Origin: Streptomyces sp. NBC_00335
GTDB lineage: Bacteria; Actinomycetota; Actinomycetes; Streptomycetales; Streptomycetaceae
Assembly (NCBI RefSeq): GCF_036127095.1
Contig: NZ_CP108006.1
Location: 2,666,001 to 2,730,000, forward strand
Length of the DNA: 64,000 bases
Reading direction: 5' to 3'
In this document: in pieces, positions 42,535 through 54,731 of the stretch
Layout of the letters: the number at the start of each line of letters is the position of its first letter
Position numbering within the stretch: the first letter of the stretch is position 1
Made by a program: the position numbers and the translations under genes
The notes under the pieces: model-generated
Told to the model about the DNA's origin: nothing
Seen by the model: the letters and a program-made list of their open reading frames with translations, nothing else
Database searches by the model: none

Positions 42535-42981
42535 TCAGGCGACGTTCACCCGTTGCCCGGGCGGAGCCGCCTCCAGCCAGGCGAGGAAACCGGTCAGCGC
42601 GTCATCGCTCATCGCCAGTTCCAGGCGGGTGCCGCGGTGCGCGCAGCACAGTACGACGGCGTCGGAGAGAAGGGCCAGCTCCTCCTCGCCCTCCGGCGCA
42701 CGGCGGGCGATGACCTCGATGGAGGACCGCTCCAGCAGCCGGCGCGGCCGCGGGGAGTAGCTGAAGACACGGAACCAGTCGATGCGGTCACCGCTGTAGC
42801 GCGCGACCCCGTACACCCAGCCCTTGCCGGAGACGTCGGGTTCCTCGGACACGCCCCAGCGCATGCTGCAGTCGAAGGTGCCGCCGGAGCGCTGGATCAG
42901 CCTGCGGCGCAGTCCGAACACAAACAGCCCGATCACCACCAGGGCTACGACCAGGCCGCTCACAAGCAGAGCGAGGAGCAT
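42535..42981 (-). CDS. DUF2550 membrane-anchored protein
   Basis: This 148-residue protein has one N-terminal membrane helix (about residues 2-24, ALLVSGLVVALVVIGLFVFG) followed by a soluble domain (RGGTFDCSMRW-like segment, GKGWVYGVARYSGDRIDWFR). DUF2550 proteins sit just after atpC in many actinobacteria, but no biochemical role is known. A terminator-like cruciform lies between it and atpC, so it may be transcribed partly by read-through or from its own promoter. Confidence 0.9.
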   Translation of the reverse strand: MLLALLVSGLVVALVVIGLFVFGLRRRLIQRSGGTFDCSMRWGVSEEPDVSGKGWVYGVARYSGDRIDWFRVFSYSPRPRRLLERSSIEVIARRAPEGEEELALLSDAVVLCCAHRGTRLELAMSDDALTGFLAWLEAAPPGQRVNVA

Positions 42982-43059
42982 CTTTCACCGACCTCCTCGC
43001 TCATCGAATAACCCGCACGACAGCGTTCCTACCAGACGGAGTCTGGGGGACCTGCATTG

Positions 43060-43109
43060 CCTCAGCCGCGACCCGGTCCGGAAAATTCCGGAGCAGGCCG
43101 CGGCTGAGG
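43060..43109 (-). terminator. Terminator of the atp operon
   Basis: An outer 11-bp stem CCTCAGCCGCG/CGCGGCTGAGG encloses a palindromic inner stem TCCGGAA/TTCCGGA. It lies 27 bp past the atpC stop. Confidence 0.8.
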
Positions 43110-43135
43110 TTCGAAACTCTTACCAGTACCGGGAC

Positions 43136-43510
43136 TCAGCGCCCCGAAACCGCGCGCAGCCGGACATCGGCGCGACGCTCGGAGACCGAATCGGTCTCCG
43201 CCTTCGCGCGCTCCAGTGCCCGCTCCGCCCGCTCGACGTCGATCTCGTCGGCAAGCTCGGCGATCTCGGCCAGCAGCGACAACTTGTTGTCCGCGAACGA
43301 GATGAATCCGCCGTGCACCGCGGCGACAACAGTGTTGCCCCCGACGGTACGGATGGTCACCGGGCCCGATTCCAGCACACCGAGAAGCGGCTGGTGACCG
43401 GGCATGACGCCGATGTCGCCGGACGTGGTGCGGGCGACAACCAGGGTGGCCTCGCCGGACCAGACATTCCGGTCCGCCGCGACCAGCTCGACGTGCAGCT
43501 CAGCAGCCAT
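43136..43510 (-). CDS. atpC: ATP synthase F1 epsilon subunit
   Basis: This 124-residue epsilon subunit has the N-terminal beta-sandwich (AAELHVELVAADRNVWSGEA, GDIGVMPGHQPLLG) followed by a C-terminal helical segment (LLAEIAELADEIDVERAERA) that regulates rotation. It is last in the operon, separated from atpD by 129 bp that contain a hairpin. AGGAGCC precedes the ATG. Confidence 0.96.
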   Translation of the reverse strand: MAAELHVELVAADRNVWSGEATLVVARTTSGDIGVMPGHQPLLGVLESGPVTIRTVGGNTVVAAVHGGFISFADNKLSLLAEIAELADEIDVERAERALERAKAETDSVSERRADVRLRAVSGR

Positions 43511-43528
43511 GGTGGCTCCTCGGGTCAC

Positions 43529-43550
43529 CACCCGGCGGGATGGCCGGGTG
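43529..43550 (-). terminator. Hairpin in the atpD-atpC gap
   Basis: CACCCGGC and GCCGGGTG form an 8-bp stem with a 6-nt loop within the 129-bp gap, 18 bp before the atpC start. It could tune epsilon expression or mRNA stability. It is not expected to stop all transcription. Confidence 0.45.
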
Positions 43551-43639
43551 TTGGGTCAAATTCTAATGGGCGTGAGGAGAGGGACGGGACACACCCGCCC
43601 CTCTCCGTCAATCAGCTGTGCTCACGGATGAGCGCGGCC

Positions 43640-45996
<2,357 letters not shown>

Positions 45997-46016
45997 GAGT
46001 CAGCTTCCTTCCGTCG

Positions 46017-47612
46017 TCACTTGGAGACGTTGACGGCCGGCGCGTCCTCGCCCAGGAGCTTGCCGTCCGAGGTCTCGAACCCGCGCTTGAAGTCAGCGAT
46101 GGCGTCAGCGATGGAGCCGAGGGTGTCGTCCGACATCTTGCCGCCGTCCGCGATGGAGGTGAGGAGGTCCTTGCGCGAGACGCGCAGGTGCTCCAGCAGC
46201 TCCGACTCGAAGCGACGGATGTCGTTGACCGGGACCTCGTCCATCTTGCCGGTGGTGCCGGCCCAGACGGAGATGACCTGCTCCTCGACGGGCATCGGCT
46301 GGTACTGGCCCTGCTTCAGCAGCTCCACCAGACGCTTGCCGCGCTCCAGCGAGGCCTTCGAAGCGGCGTCCAGGTCGGAACCGAAGGCGGCGAACGCCTC
46401 CAGCTCGCGGTACTGGGCGAGGTCCAGGCGCAGACGGCCGGAAACCTGCTTCATGGCCTTGTGCTGGGCCGAGCCACCGACGCGGGAGACCGAGATACCG
46501 ACGTTCAGCGCCGGGCGCTGGCCCGCGTTGAACAGGTCGGACTCAAGGAAGCACTGGCCGTCGGTGATGGAGATGACGTTGGTCGGGATGAACGCCGACA
46601 CGTCGTTCGCCTTGGTCTCGACGATCGGCAGACCGGTCATCGAACCGGCACCCATGTCGTCGGAGAGCTTCGCGCAGCGCTCCAGCAGACGGGAGTGCAA
46701 GTAGAAGACGTCGCCCGGGTAGGCCTCGCGGCCCGGCGGACGGCGCAGCAGCAGCGACACGGCGCGGTAGGCGTCGGCCTGCTTCGACAGGTCGTCGAAG
46801 ATGATCAGGACGTGCTTGCCGGCGTACATCCAGTGCTGGCCGATGGCCGAACCGGTGTACGGCGCCAGGTACTTGAAGCCGGCCGGGTCGGACGCCGGGG
46901 CGGCGACGATCGTCGTGTACTCGAGCGCACCGGCGTCTTCCAGGGCGCCGCGAACGGACGCGATGGTCGAGCCCTTCTGGCCGATGGCGACGTAGATGCA
47001 GCGAACCTGCTTGTTCACGTCGCCAGAGCGCCAGTTGTCGCGCTGGTTGATGATCGTGTCGACGGCAAGAGCGGTCTTGCCGGTCTGACGGTCACCGATG
47101 ATCAGCTGACGCTGACCACGGCCGACCGGCACCATGGCGTCGATGGCCTTGTAGCCGGTCTGCATCGGCTCGTGGACCGACTTGCGGACCATGACGCCGG
47201 GGGCCTGCAGCTCGAGGGCGCGGCGGCCTTCGGTCGCGATCTCGCCGAGGCCGTCGATCGGGTTGCCGAGCGGGTCGACAACGCGGCCGAGGTAACCCTC
47301 GCCGACGCCGACGGAGAGCACCTCACCGGTGCGCTGCACCGGCTGGCCCTCCTCGATACCGCTGAACTCGCCGAGGACGACCGCACCGATCTCGCGCTCG
47401 TCGAGGTTCAGGGCGAGACCGAGGGTTCCGTCCTCGAACTTCAGCAGTTCGTTCGCCATGGCGGAGGGCAGGCCCTCCACCTTCGCGATGCCGTCGCCGG
47501 CAACGCTGACCGTTCCGACCTCCTCGCGCGAGGCCGCGTCCGGCTGGTACGACTGGACAAAGTTCTCCAGTGCGTCCCGGATCTCCTCCGGCCGGATCGT
47601 GAGCTCCGCCAT
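46017..47612 (-). CDS. atpA: ATP synthase F1 alpha subunit
   Basis: This 531-residue nucleotide-binding subunit has P-loop GDRQTGKTA (about 171-179), [19 protein letters not shown] and the Arg-finger region [13 protein letters not shown]. The start [10 protein letters not shown] is used since upstream codons are not conserved. The C-terminal extension after [11 protein letters not shown] is short. It is 130 bp downstream of atpH. Confidence 0.98.
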   Translation of the reverse strand: MAELTIRPEEIRDALENFVQSYQPDAASREEVGTVSVAGDGIAKVEGLPSAMANELLKFEDGTLGLALNLDEREIGAVVLGEFSGIEEGQPVQRTGEVLSVGVGEGYLGRVVDPLGNPIDGLGEIATEGRRALELQAPGVMVRKSVHEPMQTGYKAIDAMVPVGRGQRQLIIGDRQTGKTALAVDTIINQRDNWRSGDVNKQVRCIYVAIGQKGSTIASVRGALEDAGALEYTTIVAAPASDPAGFKYLAPYTGSAIGQHWMYAGKHVLIIFDDLSKQADAYRAVSLLLRRPPGREAYPGDVFYLHSRLLERCAKLSDDMGAGSMTGLPIVETKANDVSAFIPTNVISITDGQCFLESDLFNAGQRPALNVGISVSRVGGSAQHKAMKQVSGRLRLDLAQYRELEAFAAFGSDLDAASKASLERGKRLVELLKQGQYQPMPVEEQVISVWAGTTGKMDEVPVNDIRRFESELLEHLRVSRKDLLTSIADGGKMSDDTLGSIADAIADFKRGFETSDGKLLGEDAPAVNVSK

Positions 47613-47742
47613 CTGGGTTCCCTGCTCTCCTTGTTGGGCCTGAAGCTTCTTTGGGGTCTGGGGGCGACCCCCAGGAATCTTCTGCAAGTTCTGCACGGCC
47701 CAACCGGGCCGCTAGGAATGCTTCGTACTAATTTGTGGCTGG

Positions 47743-48558
47743 TCAGCCGGCCATGCGGCGCGACGCCTCGGCGATGCGGTCCGCGATGGTGCCGTCGATG
47801 ACCTCGTCGCCGACCCGCACCGAGATCCCGCCGAGGACCGTCGGGTCCACGTCGAGGTTCAGGTGCATCGGGCGGCCGTACAGCTTGGCCAGCACCGCGC
47901 CGAGACGCTGCTTCTGGACGTCGCTGAGCGGAACCGCGGTGGTCACGGTGGCGACCATGCGGCCACGACGCTCGGCGGCGACCTTCGAAAGGGACTCGAG
48001 GCCCGCTTCCAGGCTACGTCCACGCGGGTGCGTGACGAGACGCGTGACCAGCCGCTCGGTGACGGCGTTCGCCTTGCCGCCGAGCAGGCTGCGCAGCAGC
48101 TGGCTCTTGGCGGCGGCGGTGGCCGACCGGTCGGTCAGTGCTGCGCGCAGCTCGGTGTTCGAGGTGACGATCCGGCCGAACCGGAACAGCTCGTCCTCGA
48201 CGTCGTCGAGGCCTCCGCTGCGCTGGGCCGCCGTGAGGTCGGCGGTGGCCGCCAGGACCTCGAGCGAGTCCACCAGGTCGCGGGACTGCGACCAGCGGGA
48301 CCGGACCATGCCGGACACCAGGTCGAGGGTTTCCCCGCCCACCTGGCCGCCGAGCAGACGGCCGGCCAGCTCGGCCTTGGCCTCGCCGGACTGCGCCGGG
48401 TCCGTGATGACCCGACGCAGCGAGACCTCACGGTCGAGCAGCGCGGTGACGGCCGCCAGCTCGCCGGCGAGCTTCGCCGCGTCGACGGACGTGTTGTCCG
48501 TCAGCGCGTCGAGACGCTCGCGGGCGGTGGCCAGCGCGTCGCGGCTCGCTCCGTTCAT
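47743..48558 (-). CDS. atpH: ATP synthase F1 delta subunit
   Basis: This 271-residue stator subunit is longer than the E. coli protein (177) by about 95 residues, as in other actinobacteria. The N-terminal part binds alpha and the C-terminal end (LYGRPMHLNLDVDPTVLGG, VGDEVIDGTIADRI) holds the conserved OSCP signature. It overlaps the atpF stop by 4 nt (ATGA). Confidence 0.96.
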   Translation of the reverse strand: MNGASRDALATARERLDALTDNTSVDAAKLAGELAAVTALLDREVSLRRVITDPAQSGEAKAELAGRLLGGQVGGETLDLVSGMVRSRWSQSRDLVDSLEVLAATADLTAAQRSGGLDDVEDELFRFGRIVTSNTELRAALTDRSATAAAKSQLLRSLLGGKANAVTERLVTRLVTHPRGRSLEAGLESLSKVAAERRGRMVATVTTAVPLSDVQKQRLGAVLAKLYGRPMHLNLDVDPTVLGGISVRVGDEVIDGTIADRIAEASRRMAG

Positions 48559-49097
48559 CGGGCGGCCTCGGCCTTCTCCTCAAGCTCGCTGAGGAAACGG
48601 TCGATCGTGCGGCTCTGCCGGGCGTGGTCCTCGAGGGACTCGCCGACAAGCTTTCCGGCCAGGTCGGTCGCCAGCTTGCCGACGTCCTGACGGAGGGCGG
48701 AAGAGGCGGCCTTGCGGTCAGCCGCGATCTGGGCGTGACCGGCAGCGATGATCTCCTCACGCTGCCGCTGGCCCTCTGCGCGAAGTTCTTCCTTCAGCGC
48801 AGTGCCCTGCTCCAGAGCATCCTGGCGCAGTCGAGCGGCCTCGTGCCGGGCTTCGGCGAGCTGGGCCTTGTACTGCTCCAGAACGCTCTGAGCCTCGGTC
48901 TGAGCGGCCTCAGCCTTTTCGATACCGCCTTCGATGGCCTCGCGGCGCTCGTCCAGAACCTTGTTGATGTTCGGGAGGAGCTTCTTCGCGAGGAAACCGA
49001 GGACGATGACGAAGGCGATCAGACCGATGACGAGCTCGGGGATCGGCGGAACGAGGGGGCTGTTCGGCTCCTCGGACGCGAGAACCAGGAGGTTCAC
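48555..49097 (-). CDS. atpF: ATP synthase Fo b subunit
   Basis: This 180-residue stator stalk has one N-terminal membrane helix (about residues 20-40, IPELVIGLIAFVIVLGFLAK) and then a long charged coiled coil (DERREAIEGGIEKAEAAQTE). It lies between atpE and atpH and overlaps atpH. Confidence 0.97.
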   Translation of the reverse strand: MNLLVLASEEPNSPLVPPIPELVIGLIAFVIVLGFLAKKLLPNINKVLDERREAIEGGIEKAEAAQTEAQSVLEQYKAQLAEARHEAARLRQDALEQGTALKEELRAEGQRQREEIIAAGHAQIAADRKAASSALRQDVGKLATDLAGKLVGESLEDHARQSRTIDRFLSELEEKAEAAR

Positions 49098-49138
49098 ATC
49101 AGTGCCTTTCGTCTAATCGGACTAGTGGATGCGGTTCG

Positions 49139-49456
<318 letters not shown>

Positions 49457-50281
49457 TCAGTGGTGTTCGGCGAGCGCGCCCTGCAGGAAGCTGCAGGCCA
49501 GGAGGACGAAGACGTACGCCTGGACAGCCTGGATGAAGAGTTCGAATGCGGTCATCACGATGACCATGACGAACGAGACGCCCGCGTAAGCGATGCCGAT
49601 CCCGTTCAGCAGGTACCAGCTGGCGATGGTGAACAGCAGCAGCAGGGTGTGACCCGCGAACATGTTCGCGAAGAGTCGGACCGCGTGCGTGAACGGGCGG
49701 ACCAGGACGTTCGAGAAGAACTCGATCACCATGACCAGCGGCAGAACCGGGCCGAGCGACTTGTCGTAGCCGGTCAGGTTCTTGAAGCCGCCCACGAAAC
49801 CGTGGCGCTTGAAGGTCACCGACATCCACATCACGTAAATGATGAGGGCGAGGCCGGCCGGGTACGCGATGACGGCGGTCACCGGGAACTGGGCGAGCGG
49901 CACGATCGACCACAGGTTCATGATCCAGACGAAGAAGAACGTCGCGACCATGAAGGGGACGTACTTCTCGCCTTCCTTCTTACCGAGCGTCTCGTAGACG
50001 ATGCCGCGGCGTACGAAGTCGTAGCCCGCTTCGGCGACCATCTGCAGCTTGCCCGGGACGACCTTCGGCTTCCGGAACGCGGCCCAGAAGAAGCCGACGA
50101 TGATGACCGAGCCCAGCAGGGCGAGCAGCATCGTCTTGTTGAAGTACAGGTTGCTGTCGCCGTCACCGAAGATCGGCTCGAACAGGAACGAGTACAGGGT
50201 CGGGCCCGGGAAGCCGCAGCCAGTGCCGTCTTCGAAATGACAGTTCAATTCGAAGGCGAGCGTCATGTCAGCAGCACTCAC
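49457..50281 (-). CDS. atpB: ATP synthase Fo a subunit
   Basis: This 274-residue proton-channel subunit has about six membrane helices. The essential Arg lies in HAVRLFANMFAGH. The GTG start at 50281 has AAGGAG 7 nt upstream; an ATG five codons later is a weaker option. It is the first core subunit of the operon, 226 bp after atpI. Confidence 0.96.
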   Translation of the reverse strand: MSAADMTLAFELNCHFEDGTGCGFPGPTLYSFLFEPIFGDGDSNLYFNKTMLLALLGSVIIVGFFWAAFRKPKVVPGKLQMVAEAGYDFVRRGIVYETLGKKEGEKYVPFMVATFFFVWIMNLWSIVPLAQFPVTAVIAYPAGLALIIYVMWMSVTFKRHGFVGGFKNLTGYDKSLGPVLPLVMVIEFFSNVLVRPFTHAVRLFANMFAGHTLLLLFTIASWYLLNGIGIAYAGVSFVMVIVMTAFELFIQAVQAYVFVLLACSFLQGALAEHH

Positions 50282-50507
50282 CGCAGGGCTCCTTCAGCGT
50301 GGCGCATAGGTACGGCAACCTCGTTGTGTCGGCGCGGCGTGCAGCCGCGGTTCGGCACTGGACAGGTATTACGGATGGTGGGGCGACAGTCAGGCATCGA
50401 GCCTCGCGATGGAACAGGCGTCAGCTCAGATGCCCGCGCCCGCAATGCCGCAGTTGAAACCGGACGATAGCAGCATCCCGAACGCGCACTTATTCCGCCC
50501 CTACCCC

Positions 50508-50945
50508 TCACGACTTCTGGCCCGAATTTCCGGGCTTGTCGCCCTTCATCGAGTCAGGTTCGACGTAGAGGATCTTGGCCTTCATATGAGCACGCGCCTG
50601 TGCGGCGATCCACACCAGGGTGGCGACGACGAGCGTGATGGCGAAGGCCTTGGGGTGGAACAGTGTCGTGTTCTTGAACACGGCGAGAAAGACGAAGAGC
50701 AGCAGGATCTGGGCCGTGTAGAGCATGAGCCCCATGGCCTGGAACAGGTGCGGCAGTGATTTCGCCGTGCGCTGCAGTACGAGGAATCCGATGCCCATGA
50801 ACAGCATCACCACGGCCGTCGCAACGACGGCGCCCACGGCCCCCTTGCCACCGGCGACGATCCCACTGATGACGGCGGCGAGAGCGCCGGCGACAGCCGT
50901 GGGAACGGCGGATTGCAGGAGGGATCGGACGTCATCTGACCGCAT
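50508..50945 (-). CDS. atpI: AtpI-like membrane protein
   Basis: This 145-residue protein has four hydrophobic segments (about 15-33, 38-56, 72-92 and 98-116) and a charged tail (EPDSMKGDKPGNSGQKS). Its position at the head of the atp operon and its layout fit AtpI, which aids c-ring assembly. GGAG lies about 12 nt before the ATG. The sequence upstream (about 51060-51120) is the AT-richest nearby and probably holds the operon promoter. Confidence 0.88.
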   Translation of the reverse strand: MRSDDVRSLLQSAVPTAVAGALAAVISGIVAGGKGAVGAVVATAVVMLFMGIGFLVLQRTAKSLPHLFQAMGLMLYTAQILLLFVFLAVFKNTTLFHPKAFAITLVVATLVWIAAQARAHMKAKILYVEPDSMKGDKPGNSGQKS

Positions 50946-51220
50946 GGCGGTTTGCTCCGCGTGGTGGTGGGGGCACAGGGACTCGTACTGGACGAGCGTA
51001 AGCCCGGTCCGAGAGGGAACCTCGGGCCAATGGACCGTCGCACTACGGTCCTTCGGCTCTGTCGCCGGGTTTAGTGAACGGTATCACAAAGTATTTGATG
51101 AGAGCTTTACTCGGAGGGTGTGCGGACTGTCACACATGAGAGTGACCCTGCGCGTGTGTGCGCGACAGCCAAGTGTCTTGTCTGGTAAAGGGCGTTCATG
51201 TCCGACATGCGTCCGGGACG

Positions 51221-52543
51221 TCAGCGCGAGGATCCGGCCTTACGCCGGTCGGGGAAGCGCGAACGGGGGCCGATGGCGGTCGCCCCGTTGACGCCGGACA
51301 CACCTGCCGCAATCGGGCGGGCCGGCTCCGGCTCTGCCGCGGGGGCGTCCTGGAGGGCTGCCTCGGCGGCCCGTTCCGCGTGCCGGTAGCGCGGCGGGAC
51401 CAGTCGCTCCGCCCACTGCGGGGCCCGCGGGGTGAAGCGGGGCAGCAGGAGCAGGAGCAGGCCCACGGCGCTCAGCACGGAGATCGCCAGCACGATCCAC
51501 ATCGAGGCGGAATGCACCGAATACGCCACGGTGCCGAAGGCGATCAACCCTGACCAGAAGTACATGATGAGCACGGCCCGGCTGTGTGAATGCCCGAGTT
51601 CCAGCAGCCGGTGGTGGAGGTGTCCGCGGTCCGCGGCGAAGGGCGACTGGCCCTTCCAGGTGCGCCGCACGATGGCGAGGACCAGGTCCGTCATCGGGAT
51701 CGCGATGATCGTGAGCGGCAGGATCAGCGGGATGAAGACCGGCAGCATCGCGTGGGTCGCGTTGCGCTCGCCGTCCAGCCACAGGGCCATCGCGTCCGGG
51801 TCCACCTGTCCGGTGATGGAGATGGCGGCGGCGGCCAGCACCAGGCCGATGAGCATCGAGCCGGAGTCGCCCATGAAGATCCGGGCGGGGTGCATGTTGT
51901 GCGGCAGGAAGCCGAGGCACATGCCCATCAGGATGGCGGCGAAGAGGGTCGCGGGTGCGGCCGCCTCGATCCCGTAGCCGAACCAGATCCGGTATCCGTA
52001 GAGGAAGAACGCGCAGGTCGCGATGCAGACCATGCCGGCGGCCAGGCCGTCGAGGCCGTCCACGAAGTTCACCGCGTTGATGGTGATCACGACGAGGGCC
52101 ACGGTGAGCAGGTTGCCCTGCCAGGGAGTGAGCGAGACCGAGCCGATCCCCGGGACCGGGATCCACAGGATGGTCAGGCCCTGCATGCACATCACACCGG
52201 CGGAGATCATCTGTGCGCCGAGCTTGATCAGGGCGTCGAGCTCGAACTTGTCGTCGAGCACACCGACCAGCCAGATCAGGGCCGCCCCGGAGAGCAGGGC
52301 CCGCGGCTCGTTCGACAGCTCGAAGACCCCGTTGAGGTTCTTCAGGTGGTCCGCGACGAGCAGGCCGGCGCACAGTCCGCCGAACATCGCGATGCCGCCG
52401 AGCCGCGGAGTGGGCTCCCGGTGCACGTCGCGCGCGCGGATCTCGGGCATCGCGCCCACGGCGATCGCGAACTTCCGCACGGGCCCGGTGAGTAGATAAG
52501 TCACCGCGACCGTGACGCAAAGCGTCAGCAGATATTCACGCAC
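51221..52543 (-). CDS. UDP-GlcNAc (or MurNAc)-phosphate: undecaprenyl-phosphate transferase, WecA/TagO-like
   Basis: This 440-residue polytopic enzyme of the MraY/WecA superfamily starts wall-glycopolymer lipid synthesis. Motifs are in order: GVLDDKFEL (Asp pair), NFVDGLDGLAAG, FMGDSGSM and ADRGHLHHRLLELGHS (the HHR motif of the WecA branch). About ten membrane helices precede a Pro/Ala/Glu-rich cytoplasmic tail of about 65 residues. The GTG at 52543 (VREYLLTLC) has GGGGCAG upstream. The LCP-family ligase downstream in this run would attach such polymers. Confidence 0.9.
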   Translation of the reverse strand: MREYLLTLCVTVAVTYLLTGPVRKFAIAVGAMPEIRARDVHREPTPRLGGIAMFGGLCAGLLVADHLKNLNGVFELSNEPRALLSGAALIWLVGVLDDKFELDALIKLGAQMISAGVMCMQGLTILWIPVPGIGSVSLTPWQGNLLTVALVVITINAVNFVDGLDGLAAGMVCIATCAFFLYGYRIWFGYGIEAAAPATLFAAILMGMCLGFLPHNMHPARIFMGDSGSMLIGLVLAAAAISITGQVDPDAMALWLDGERNATHAMLPVFIPLILPLTIIAIPMTDLVLAIVRRTWKGQSPFAADRGHLHHRLLELGHSHSRAVLIMYFWSGLIAFGTVAYSVHSASMWIVLAISVLSAVGLLLLLLPRFTPRAPQWAERLVPPRYRHAERAAEAALQDAPAAEPEPARPIAAGVSGVNGATAIGPRSRFPDRRKAGSSR

Positions 52544-52659
52544 GGGCTGCCCCAGATGTATCGCCGGCCATCTCAGCCCCACACACTAGCTGCGAAGTAC
52601 TCACTGTCGTGGACGCGCAGGGGCGGTATCCCGGTTGCGGTACGTCGTCCTTGCCCCGC

Positions 52660-53889
52660 TTAAACCCCATACGGCGGAAAACTGATCACCAATTCGTTGA
52701 CGTCCCTACGGACCTTCGTCTCCCCGCCGTCCAGCGCGGCCGTGAACAGCGCGGCGATCCGGCCCATCTCCTCCTCCCCCATGCCCTGCGTGGTCACCGC
52801 CGCGGTGCCGAGGCGGATCCCGCGCTGGTCACCGTAGGGAAGGGCGCAGGTGTCCAGCACGATCCCGGCGGCGGCCAGCCGGCCCCGGGCGCCCGCGCCG
52901 TCGAGGCCCAGCGGTGCGGGGTCGGCGGTGATCAGGTGGGTGTCGGTCCCCCCGGTCGTGATCGCGAACCCGCGGGCGGCGAGCGCGTCGGCGAGAGCGC
53001 GGCCGTTGGCGACCACCCGGTGCGCGTACGAGGTGAAGGCGGGCCCGGCGGCCTCGCCGAAGGCCACGGCCTTGGCGGCGATGGTGTGCATCTGCGGGCC
53101 GCCCTGGGTGAAGGGGAACACCGCCCGGTCGATCCGCTCCGCGAACTCGGCCCCGCACAGGATCATCCCGCCGCGCGGACCCCGGAGCACCTTGTGGGTG
53201 GTGGCCACGACGATGTCGGCGTAGGGCACGGGGCTGGGCGCGGCCCCGCCGGCCACGAGTCCGATGGGGTGGGCGGCATCCGCGATCAGGAAGGCCCCGA
53301 CCTCGTCGGCGATCTCCCGGAACACGGAGTACTCGGGGTGCCTCGGGTAGGAGATGGACCCGCACACGATGGCCTTGGGCCGGTGCTCGTGCGCGAGACG
53401 CTGCACCTGGGCGTAGTCGATGAGCCCGGTCTCGGCGTCCACTCCGTACCCGACGAAGTCGAACCAGCGCCCGGAGAAGTTGGCGGGCGACCCGTGGGTG
53501 AGGTGCCCCCCGGAGGTGAGCGCCATGGCCAGCACGGTGTCCCCGGGCCGCAGCAGCGCGGCGTACGCGGCGAGCACGGCGGCGGATCCGGAGTGCGGCT
53601 GCACGTTCGCGTGCTCGGTGCCGAAGAGGGCGCGGGCCCGCTCGACGGCGATCTGCTCGGCAAGGTCGGCGTACTCGCAGCCGCCGTGGTGGCGGGCGCC
53701 GGGGTACCCCTCGGCGTACTTGTTGGCGAGCGCCGATCCCAGTGCGGTGAGCACGGCGGCGGAGGTGAAGTTCTCGGCGGCGATCAGCTGCAGCCCGGTC
53801 GCCTGGCGCCGGTGTTCCCCGTCGAGGACGTCGGCCATCTGCGGATCCTGCTGCCGCAGCAGGTCCAGGGGCTGGGTGATGACGCTCAT
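52660..53889 (-). CDS. glyA: Serine hydroxymethyltransferase
   Basis: This 409-residue PLP enzyme converts serine and tetrahydrofolate to glycine and methylene-tetrahydrofolate. It shows the QLIAAENFTS start segment, EGYPGARHHGGCEYAD, NVQPHSGSAAVLA and the PLP-lysine motif VVATTHKVLRGPRGG. The ATG (MSVITQPLDL) has TGGAGT upstream. Streptomyces usually have more than one glyA, and this is the copy in the tsaC-atp interval. It lies upstream of the transferase gene with 116 bp between. Confidence 0.94.
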   Translation of the reverse strand: MSVITQPLDLLRQQDPQMADVLDGEHRRQATGLQLIAAENFTSAAVLTALGSALANKYAEGYPGARHHGGCEYADLAEQIAVERARALFGTEHANVQPHSGSAAVLAAYAALLRPGDTVLAMALTSGGHLTHGSPANFSGRWFDFVGYGVDAETGLIDYAQVQRLAHEHRPKAIVCGSISYPRHPEYSVFREIADEVGAFLIADAAHPIGLVAGGAAPSPVPYADIVVATTHKVLRGPRGGMILCGAEFAERIDRAVFPFTQGGPQMHTIAAKAVAFGEAAGPAFTSYAHRVVANGRALADALAARGFAITTGGTDTHLITADPAPLGLDGAGARGRLAAAGIVLDTCALPYGDQRGIRLGTAAVTTQGMGEEEMGRIAALFTAALDGGETKVRRDVNELVISFPPYGV

Positions 53890-53970
53890 GGCGCGACTCC
53901 AGGGGGGTACCGCATACCGGGTACCAGCCACTGTAGGCCGCCCTTGCGGATCCCGCCCTGCGGCGCCGGT

Positions 53971-54064
53971 CCAGCCTCGCCGGCGTGTGAGGCGCGGGCT
54001 CCGGGGCGGAGCCCCGGGGGGTCCGGGCGCAGCCCGGGGAACGGAGGAAGGGCGGGTAGGGGAC
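53971..54064. repeat. Dispersed intergenic repeat, copy B
   Basis: This copy matches 4498-4565 over its whole length (CCAGCCTCGCCGGCGTGTGA to GGGCGGGTAGGGGAC). It has an extra module of about 25 bp, a GGCTCCG/CGGAGCC hairpin, in the middle. It lies between glyA and the phosphatase-like gene. Confidence 0.72.
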
Positions 54065-54098
54065 GGCCCCGCGGGGGTCGCCCGGTCGACCCGGCGGG

Positions 54099-54731
54099 TC
54101 AGCGGGAAGCCGTGACGCCCGTCAGTGCCGTGACCACGGGGTCCAGCGCCTGGTTGATCTCGTCGCCGATCGAGCGGAAGAAGGTGATCGGCGCCCCGTA
54201 CGGGTCGTACACCTCATCGGCGTCGGGGGACGGCGCGAGCAGCCACCCGCGTAGAGCGGCGGCGGCGCGGACCAGCGCGCGGGCCCGCTCCACCATCCCG
54301 TCCTCCAGCGGCGGCAGCGTCGCCGGGTCTATCGCCCGCACCAGCCGGGTGAACTCCTTCAGGGTGAAGGTGCGCAGCCCCGCCGAGTGCCCCATCGAGA
54401 TCACCTGGGCGCGGTGGTCGCGGGTGGCGGTCAGGACCAGGTCGGCGCGTATGACGTGCTCGTCCAGGAGTTCCCGGCCGGTGAAGCCGGTGGCGTCCGC
54501 CCCGAAGTCGGCCAGCACGGCGGCCGCGTTGGCCTCCATGGGCGCGCCCTCGTGGCCCCAGGTGCCCGCGCTCTCCACGATCAGGTCGCCGGTGACGGGG
54601 CCGCCGAGCCGGTGGGACAGCGCGTGCCGCGTCAGCCGCTCGGTGATGGGCGAGCGGCACACGTTGCCGGTGCTGACGTGGAGTATGCGGAAGGTGTTGT
54701 CCCCGGCTATGCCACGCCCCTCAGGGCTCAC
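54099..54731 (-). CDS. LMW protein tyrosine phosphatase-like protein, catalytic Cys replaced by Ser
   Basis: This 210-residue protein has the LMW-PTP fold: FRILHVSTGNVCRSPITERL at about residues 13-32. In the family P-loop CxGNxCRS, the first Cys is the nucleophile; here it is Ser (AGC codon), while Arg is kept. The general acid is likely the Asp in VYDPYGAP. The GTG start overlaps the tsaC stop (GTGA). It could be an inactive binding protein or act through another residue. Located in the tsaC operon, it may have a wall or signalling role. Confidence 0.88.
   Translation of the reverse strand: MSPEGRGIAGDNTFRILHVSTGNVCRSPITERLTRHALSHRLGGPVTGDLIVESAGTWGHEGAPMEANAAAVLADFGADATGFTGRELLDEHVIRADLVLTATRDHRAQVISMGHSAGLRTFTLKEFTRLVRAIDPATLPPLEDGMVERARALVRAAAALRGWLLAPSPDADEVYDPYGAPITFFRSIGDEINQALDPVVTALTGVTASR

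Noticed and set aside
54611..54731. Reading the VCRSP Cys as the phosphatase nucleophile
   Set aside because: In the LMW-PTP P-loop C-x5-R the nucleophile lies six residues before the Arg; the Cys here is adjacent to the Arg, so it corresponds to the second, non-nucleophilic Cys.
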